A DNA stretch of 34,698 bases. Source: Ardenticatenia bacterium (lineage in GTDB: Bacteria > Chloroflexota > Anaerolineae > Ardenticatenales > Ardenticatenaceae). Made by a program: the position numbers and the translations under genes. The notes beneath the pieces are model-generated. The model was not told the origin of the DNA. It made no database searches and was given only the letters and a program-made list of their open reading frames with translations. Positions 29,247 through 34,698 of the stretch are shown piece after piece. The stretch covers positions 1 to 34,698 of the forward strand of contig JAUZRY010000031.1 in assembly GCA_030949995.1 (NCBI GenBank), written 5' to 3'. Position 1 is the stretch's first letter. Each line of letters opens with the position of its first letter.

Positions 29247-30636
29247 ATGACCATACTCATCGCCGGCGGACGCATCATCACCGCCACGGACAGTTACGTG
29301 GCCGACATCCTCATCGAAGGGGAACACGTGGTCCTCATCGGACAAGGACTGGCCGAGACCGTCCAAGCCGATCTAACCGTGGACGCCACTGACAAGTACA
29401 TTCTGCCGGGCGGCATCGACGTTCACACGCACTTGGAACTCCACTCCTGGGGCACTGTCTCGGCTGACGACTTCTTCACAGGCCATGTGGCCGCTGCCTT
29501 CGGCGGCACCACGTGCCACATCGACTTCGCCAACCAGGCCAGGGGCCACTCCCTGCGCGAGGCCCTGGAGGCCTGGCACGCCCGCGCCGAGGACAAGGCC
29601 GTCATCGACTACGGCTTCCATATTTCGATCACCGATCCCCAGGAGGAGGTGCTGGCGGAGATGGCCAAACTCCCCGAGTGGGGGGTGACCAGCGTCAAGC
29701 TCTTCCTCGCCTACAAAGGGAGTCTACCAGCTCAGCGACGGGGACTTCTTCCGCGTCTGCCGTCGCGCCGCCGAATTGGGGCTGCTGCCCATTGTCCACG
29801 CCGAGAACGGCGACGTCATCGACATCCTGGTGCGCGAGGCCATCGCCCGGGGGGACACAGCCCCCATCTGGCACGCCCGCACCCGCCCTCCCCAGGCCGA
29901 AGCCGAGGCCACAGCCCGTGCCATCTGGTTAGCCGACATGGCCGGCTCGCCCGTCTACATTGTCCACCTCACCCAGCAGGACGCCTTGGACGCCGTGGCC
30001 AACGCGCGGGCACGAGGCCGCCCTGTATACGCTGAAACGTGCGTCCAGTACCTCTTCTTCACCGTCGACGAGCTGGAGCGCCCTGACTTCGAGGGCGCCA
30101 AGTGGGTCTGCTCCCCCCCGTTCCGCGCTCCCGAGGACTGTGAGGCCCTCTGGCAGGGCCTCGCCCATGGTGACCTCTCGGTGGTCAGCACTGACCATTG
30201 CCCCTTCAACTTCGTCGGACAGAAGGAGCTGGGGCGTGAACGGTTCGACCACATTCCCAACGGCATCCCGGCCATTGAAGACCGCCTGCTGATGCTCTAC
30301 CACGCCGGCGTCCACGAGGGCCGCCTGAGCCTTCACCGCTTCGTGGAGGTCACCAGCACGGCGCCGGCCAAGCTCTTCGGCCTCTACCCTCGCAAGGGAA
30401 CCGTGGCCGTGGGCAGCGATGCCGACTTGGTGGTGTGGGACCCTGCGGCACGCCACGTGCGCAGCGCCCGCACTCACCACATGAACGTGGACTACAACTT
30501 GTGGGAAGGGTGGGAAATCGTGGGCCGGCCCGAGAAAGTCTTCTCCAGGGGCCGGCTCATCGTGGACGGCGACCGTTTCCTGGGCACCCCGGGCAGCGGG
30601 CGCTACCTCCGCCGTGCTGCGCCGATCCTCTTGTGA
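29247..30636 (+). CDS. Dihydropyrimidinase / D-hydantoinase (one frameshift)
   Basis: About 463 residues; start ATG 29247 behind CCGAGGAGTACTCC. Cyclic-amidohydrolase metal ligands are visible: HTH at residues 60-62 (GGIDVHTHLELHSWG), Lys in VKLFLAYKG (the carboxylated lysine), His in LLPIVHAENGDVI, His in YIVHLTQQD, and Asp in VVSTDHCPFNF. The frame breaks near 29720: dropping one base in AAAGGGAGTC gives KGVYQLSDGDFFRVCRRAAE and the rest reads cleanly. Total length is one base over a multiple of three, so a single inserted base explains it; error or mutation. The enzyme opens dihydropyrimidine or hydantoin rings. It sits alone downstream of tRNA-Arg, so the substrate is open. Confidence 0.88.
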
Positions 30637-30666
30637 AATGATCTTCCACCGTGTACTGTGGCCAGC

Positions 30667-31491
30667 CTACGGGCCAAAGGCCCCGCCGAGCAGCGGAGCA
30701 AGGCGGTCCACAATCTCCCGGTGGGCCATGCCGTTGCTCGCCAGAAGCCCATACCGATTCTTCACATCCTGACTTTGGTAGTCGAGCGGGCGCCCAAAGC
30801 AATCGGTCATCAGGCCGCCCGCCGCCACCAAGAGCGCCTCCGGCGCCGCCGTATCCCACACGTTGGTGTAGCCTGAGGGGTGAAGGTAGAGCTCTGCAGC
30901 CCCTTCCACCAACGCCGCCACTTTCAACCCCACGCTGCCAATGGGAACCACCTGCCGGATGCCCAAGGCCTCAAGCAGGCGCGCAGTGAGGGGCGAGGCG
31001 TGAGAACGGCTCACCACCGCGCGGAACGCGGCCACCTCCTGGCACCCGTTTACCCGCAGCTGCTCCACCCGCGCGCCCCGCTCCAGGAAAGCCCCCTCGC
31101 CCACCAGACCGTAGTAGAGCTTGTCCGTCACCGGCTGATAGACAACCCCTACCACCGGCCTGCCCCGGTAGACCAGGCCTATTTGCACCACGAACTGGCC
31201 CACTTCCTCCAGAAACTCCCGCGTGCCGTCGAGGGGGTCCACCATCCAGACACGCGCGCTCCCGGAGCGCATAGTGTCGGGCGATTCCTCAGCCAACACG
31301 CCGTCGCGAGGATATGCCGCGCGAAGGGCGTCGACAATGTAGGCGTTCACTGCCCGGTCGGCCTCGCTCTGCGGAGATCCACCTTCCTTTTCCACAATCC
31401 GGCCGGCCGCACCGTAAAACTTCATGAGAAGCCGCCCGGCCTCCCGGGCCAGGCGGCAAGCGGTCTCCAACTCGCCCGTGAAGTCCAGCAT
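30667..31491 (-). CDS. cysQ: CysQ/inositol-monophosphatase-family phosphatase
   Basis: 274 residues. Li-sensitive, Mg-dependent phosphatase motifs: VLAEES (Glu 68-69), WMVDPLDGTREFLEE (Asp 85, Asp 88, Gly-Thr) and WDTAAPEALLVAAGG near residue 212. The DPLDGT-REF form is nearer to 3'(2'),5'-bisphosphate nucleotidase (CysQ), which removes the PAP made in sulfate assimilation, than to plain inositol monophosphatase, but the two cannot be separated with certainty. ATG shares one base with the treT stop (TGATG), so it is translated as the second gene of that operon; a role in sugar-phosphate metabolism is therefore also possible. Its 3' end converges on the hydantoinase, 30 bp apart. Intact. Confidence 0.82.
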   Translation of the reverse strand: MLDFTGELETACRLAREAGRLLMKFYGAAGRIVEKEGGSPQSEADRAVNAYIVDALRAAYPRDGVLAEESPDTMRSGSARVWMVDPLDGTREFLEEVGQFVVQIGLVYRGRPVVGVVYQPVTDKLYYGLVGEGAFLERGARVEQLRVNGCQEVAAFRAVVSRSHASPLTARLLEALGIRQVVPIGSVGLKVAALVEGAAELYLHPSGYTNVWDTAAPEALLVAAGGLMTDCFGRPLDYQSQDVKNRYGLLASNGMAHREIVDRLAPLLGGAFGP

Positions 31492-32756
31492 CAGCCGGTC
31501 CTCCCCTCTTGAATGTCCATCCCCTCCAGGCGACGGAAGAGGCGCAGGTAATCTTCCAGGAGCCGGGTGATGAGGAAATGGCGCCGGACATGCTCACGCC
31601 CCCGCCCCCCCATGCGGGCGCGCTCCTCGGGGTGTTGGAACAGGTGGAGCACGCGGTCAGCACATGTTTCCACGCTCTCCACCAGGAACCCGGTCTGGCC
31701 GTCGATGACCTGCAGGGGAATGCCCCCGGCCCGCCCGCCCACCACCGGCTTGCCCTTCCAGAGCGCTTCCGTCACTACCAGGCCAAAGCCCTCTCGCACG
31801 GACTTCTGAACCACCACGTCAGCGACAGTCTGGAAGGCGTTGACCTCTTCGTTGCCCACGCCGTGGTAGTTGTGGAGCACGTAGATGTCGAAATCCTCGC
31901 CGGCGTGGCGGAGGGTGCGGTCGTAGAAATACCAGCCCTCCGGGTCATCGGAGGCCATGGAGCCCACCAGGGCCAACTGGAGTTCGGGCACACGGGCTTT
32001 CACCAGCCGGTAAGCGTCGATCACCCCTAAGGGGTCCTTCCAGGGGTCAAAGCGACTCACCTGGAGCATGAGAGGACGTTCGGTGTCCACCCCAAAACGG
32101 GCCACAATTCGGCGGGCCTCTTCGGCCGACATGGGGCGATTCTTGGGGGAGAGCGGGTCGATAGTAGGTGCGATGATGGCCAAGTGGGAAAAGCGAAGGC
32201 CCGGCCCAACGTACTCCCGCATGGTGAAGATGCCGGCCTCATACTCGCTCAAGTAGGGCACGAGGAACTTCCAAAAGGCCGGCGTCGGCGTCGAGGTGTC
32301 AATGTGACAGCGCCAGAGCCAATGACGGCCCGGTCTTCCGCCCGTGAAGTGACGGAGTCCGGCCGGCTGGGGGTCATGAACCACGATGAAATCGTACGGG
32401 CCCGAAAAGTGGGCCGCGTTTAGGCGGTTGTAGCGCACCCACACGGCCTGTTGCCCTTGGTCGAAGGGCACATCCATGCCCTGCAGCCCATTGTGCATGG
32501 CCTTGGTCACGTTGAAGAACTCGTCACTCCCCTCGATCACGTGCCAATGGGCGTCCAAGCCCACATCGCGCATCAGCGGTACCAGGGACTGGAGGATTTC
32601 AGCCACGCCTCCTCCGTAGGCCGTGGCGTTCACGTGGACCACACGCGCACCCCGTAGCGGCTCGGCCAAGGCGTAGAGGCGATCTACCACGTTGTCGCCC
32701 ACCACTGGGCGATACACTTGAAGCGATTTGGACTGGACCGGAACCTGTGTGAGCAT
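31491..32756 (-). CDS. treT: Trehalose synthase TreT-type glycosyltransferase (GT4)
   Basis: 421 residues; ribosome site GGAGAACGCCT. The start of the catalytic part, VVHVNATAYGGGVAEILQSL then VPLMRDVGLDAHWHVIEGSD, and HDPQPAGLRHF, WRCHIDTSTP, match TreT, which joins NDP-glucose and glucose to make trehalose directly. The C-terminal Rossmann half has LQVSRFDPWKDPLGVIDAYR, VQKSVREGFGLVVTEALWKG (the E-x7-E GT4 nucleotide site) and KPVVGGRAGGIPLQVIDG. Trehalose protects against heat and osmotic stress, and TreT is frequent in thermophiles. First gene of a two-gene minus-strand operon with the phosphatase. Intact. Confidence 0.88.
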   Translation of the reverse strand: MLTQVPVQSKSLQVYRPVVGDNVVDRLYALAEPLRGARVVHVNATAYGGGVAEILQSLVPLMRDVGLDAHWHVIEGSDEFFNVTKAMHNGLQGMDVPFDQGQQAVWVRYNRLNAAHFSGPYDFIVVHDPQPAGLRHFTGGRPGRHWLWRCHIDTSTPTPAFWKFLVPYLSEYEAGIFTMREYVGPGLRFSHLAIIAPTIDPLSPKNRPMSAEEARRIVARFGVDTERPLMLQVSRFDPWKDPLGVIDAYRLVKARVPELQLALVGSMASDDPEGWYFYDRTLRHAGEDFDIYVLHNYHGVGNEEVNAFQTVADVVVQKSVREGFGLVVTEALWKGKPVVGGRAGGIPLQVIDGQTGFLVESVETCADRVLHLFQHPEERARMGGRGREHVRRHFLITRLLEDYLRLFRRLEGMDIQEGRTG

Positions 32757-33230
32757 AGGCGTTCTCCGTTTGAGGTCTCTCGCGAATGGACGTGATCAGC
32801 CCCCGAGCTGCCGTCCACCCGGCAGGTGATAGGCCGATATGGTGGGCTCGGGGTTGGTAAAACGTTTTGGCACCTCGTGCCAAAGAGCCCGCTCGCGTGC
32901 ACCCGTTCCCAGACGTGTGAGGATGAGGCCAACCCGCGCGCCTATAGTAGCAGCTCGAGCTCTTCTGGGTAAACGCCACGCGCCTTGAAGGAGCACACGG
33001 GGTTGAGGGCACAGCACTTCTTTGCACAAGTGCCATCCCCTTTTTTCCGGGTAGAGTGTCTGTAGGAAGGTCACAGGAAATGGGCTACCATAGCTCACGA
33101 CACGAGCGGCACCGCGGCCAATGTGCGGGTGCCCCGAGACACGGAGCGTGTTCCGGCCCGGCTCCCCTGCCCTTGGGAGAAAACCGGGTTCAACCCACCC
33201 AAAATTGTAAAAAAGGAGAGGAGTGAAGGT
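32757..33230. other. Intergenic region between treT and glnA
   Basis: About 470 bp between divergent genes. No protein-like frame. A 10-bp palindrome AGCTCGAGCT (near 32952) lies next to TACTAT (minus strand), a possible -10 for treT with a poor -35. For glnA I see a strong ribosome site (AGGAGAGGAGTGAAGGT) but no convincing promoter. Confidence 0.5.
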
Positions 33231-34658
33231 ATGGCGCTTTCGTGCAACACACCCCAAGATGTTCTAGCAGCCATCAAGGAACACAACATCCAGATCGTGG
33301 ACCTGCGGTTCACCGACTTGCCCGGCACGTGGCAGCACTTCAGCATGCCCGCCCACACGCTGGACGAGGACGCCTTTGAGGACGGCGTGGGGTTTGACGG
33401 CTCCTCCATTCGCGGCTTTCAGGCCATTGAGGAATCGGACATGATCCTCATCCCCGATCCCGCCACGGCCTTCATCGATCCTATCCTCGAAGTGCCCACT
33501 CTGGTGCTGATCTGTGATGTCTACGACCCTGTAACCCGCCAGCCCTACACGCGCGATCCACGCTACGTGGCCAAGAAGGCCGAAGCTTTCCTGAAACAGA
33601 CGGGCATCGCCGACGTGAGCTTTTGGGGCCCTGAGGCCGAGTTCTTCATCTTCAGCCGCGTGCGCTACAGCGCTGAGCCCTACAGCGCCTTTTACGAGGT
33701 GGACAGCCCCGAGGCGTGGTGGAACAGCGGCCGCGAGGGGGAGAATTTGGGCGGCCAAATTCCGCCCAAGCGGGGCTACTTCCCCGTGCCCCCCACGGAC
33801 ACGCTCCAGGACGTGCGCAGCCGCATGGTGCTGGCCTTGGAGCAAGTGGGCGTCGAAGTGGAAGTTCACCATCACGAGGTGGCCACAGCCGGCCAAGGCG
33901 AGATTGACATGCGCTTCGACACCCTCACCCGCATGGCCGACAAGCTGATGATTTACAAGTACATTGTCAAAAACGTGGCTCGCCAACACGGCCTGACCGC
34001 CACCTTCATGCCCAAGCCCCTGTATGGCGACAATGGCTCAGGCATGCACACCCACCAGAGCCTCTGGAAGGACGAACGCAACATCTTCTTCGACGAGGCT
34101 GGCTACGCCCAAATCTCCGAGACCGCCCGCCACTACATCGGCGGACTGCTCACCCACGCGCCCTCAATCCTGGCCTTCGCCGCGCCCACCACCAACTCCT
34201 ACAAGCGGCTGGTGCCCGGCTACGAGGCACCCATTAACTTGGTCTACTCCCAGCGGAACCGCTCGGCCATCTGCCGCATTCCCATGTATTCCAAGAGTCC
34301 CAAGGCCAAGCGCATTGAGTTCCGCGCCCCTGATCCAACGGCCAACCCCTATCTCTGTTTCTCGGCCCTGCTCATGGCCGGGTTGGACGGCATTCAGCGA
34401 CGCCTCGACCCGGGTGAGCCCATCGACAAGGACCTCTACGATCTGCCGCCTGAGGAGGCTGAAAAAGTCAAGTCCACGCCCGGCTCGCTGGCCGAGGTGC
34501 TGGCCGAACTTCAGCGCGACCACGAGTACCTGATGCGCGGTGATGTCTTCACCCGCGACGTGTTGGACGCCTATACTCAGTACAAGGTGGAAAATGAGGT
34601 GGACCCTGTCCGCCTGCGACCACACCCCTACGAGTTCGTGCTCTACTTCGATATCTAG
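33231..34658 (+). CDS. glnA: Glutamine synthetase, type I
   Basis: 475 residues from ATG 33231, behind AAAAAGGAGAGGAGTGAAGGT; the frame stays open to 33123 but lacks family sequence. It makes glutamine from glutamate, ammonia and ATP as a dodecamer. Marks in order: [27 protein letters not shown] (Asp ~56), [10 protein letters not shown] (metal Glu), [39 protein letters not shown] and [31 protein letters not shown] holds Tyr ~403, the position adenylylated in GSI-beta enzymes, so control by an adenylyltransferase is possible. No neighbouring nitrogen regulator is in the window. Only 40 bases follow the stop. Intact. Confidence 0.96.
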   Translation: MALSCNTPQDVLAAIKEHNIQIVDLRFTDLPGTWQHFSMPAHTLDEDAFEDGVGFDGSSIRGFQAIEESDMILIPDPATAFIDPILEVPTLVLICDVYDPVTRQPYTRDPRYVAKKAEAFLKQTGIADVSFWGPEAEFFIFSRVRYSAEPYSAFYEVDSPEAWWNSGREGENLGGQIPPKRGYFPVPPTDTLQDVRSRMVLALEQVGVEVEVHHHEVATAGQGEIDMRFDTLTRMADKLMIYKYIVKNVARQHGLTATFMPKPLYGDNGSGMHTHQSLWKDERNIFFDEAGYAQISETARHYIGGLLTHAPSILAFAAPTTNSYKRLVPGYEAPINLVYSQRNRSAICRIPMYSKSPKAKRIEFRAPDPTANPYLCFSALLMAGLDGIQRRLDPGEPIDKDLYDLPPEEAEKVKSTPGSLAEVLAELQRDHEYLMRGDVFTRDVLDAYTQYKVENEVDPVRLRPHPYEFVLYFDI

Positions 34659-34698
34659 TACCACCACCCGCTGGACACGTGTGGGGAGCAGGTTCTCT

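Overview
The window has two unlike halves. Positions 1 to about 8,757 are the far end of an integron gene-cassette array. Positions 11,872 to the end are ordinary GC-rich chromosomal genes. Between them (about 8,758-11,870) lies a pile of insertion sequences. The gene set suggests a bacterium of the phylum Chloroflexota (Anaerolineae/Ardenticatenia-like), perhaps thermophilic. The hints are a secreted protein ending in IPAVLKNYGP (like the LPLVL(R/K)NY tails I recall from that phylum), a TreT-type trehalose synthase, a Ycf46-like ATPase, a DUF1385 protein, and a Tat-lipoprotein molybdoenzyme paired with a NapC-type cytochrome. The assignment is inference; there is no rRNA or other marker here.

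Cassette array. Seven attC-like sites (898, 1762, 5890, 6535, 7252, 8043 and 8697) end cassettes whose genes all read on the + strand. The decisive sign is that the first 7-13 bases of each complete cassette are complementary to the R'' box at its own end, rather than tracking the neighbouring R' box: cassettes starting GTTA end in TAAC and the one starting GTTG ends in CAAC. The cargo is a membrane permease-like protein, a UPF0175/DUF3368 toxin-antitoxin pair, a large two-gene cassette (membrane-anchored beta-propeller plus SpoIID-domain protein) split by an IS1-family element, two DUF4160/DUF2442 pairs in opposite gene order, an apparently ORF-free G-rich cassette, an antitoxin/Doc pair, and a truncated glycosyltransferase. 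The polarity puts the expected integrase and attI site to the left of the window; neither is visible here.

IS zone. An IS1-family element with a canonical -1 frameshift site has replaced the end of the glycosyltransferase and abuts the C-terminal half of an IS1634-type transposase. Next comes a broken IS701-like element on the minus strand.

Chromosomal part. Minus strand: pentaheme NapC/NirT-type cytochrome and sulfite-oxidase-family molybdoenzyme (one operon). Plus strand: Ycf46-like AAA ATPase, polytopic membrane protein and Ig-repeat/FlgD-like membrane protein (one operon). Minus strand: prkA - yeaH-like VWA protein - spoVR stress operon with a long structured leader. Plus strand: TupB/TupC-type tungstate or molybdate transporter, small membrane protein, DUF1385 protein, NADP-isocitrate dehydrogenase, tRNA-Arg(UCU), and dihydropyrimidinase/hydantoinase. 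Minus strand: treT and a CysQ/IMPase-like phosphatase. Plus strand: type I glutamine synthetase. The oxyanion transporter could supply the metal for the molybdoenzyme.

Caution on quality: single-base indels occur across the window, several in 7-base homopolymers and several in genes unlikely to be dead (prkA, the hydantoinase). Some 'broken' genes may therefore be sequencing errors. Indels are clearly denser in the cassette half, so real decay probably adds to them.
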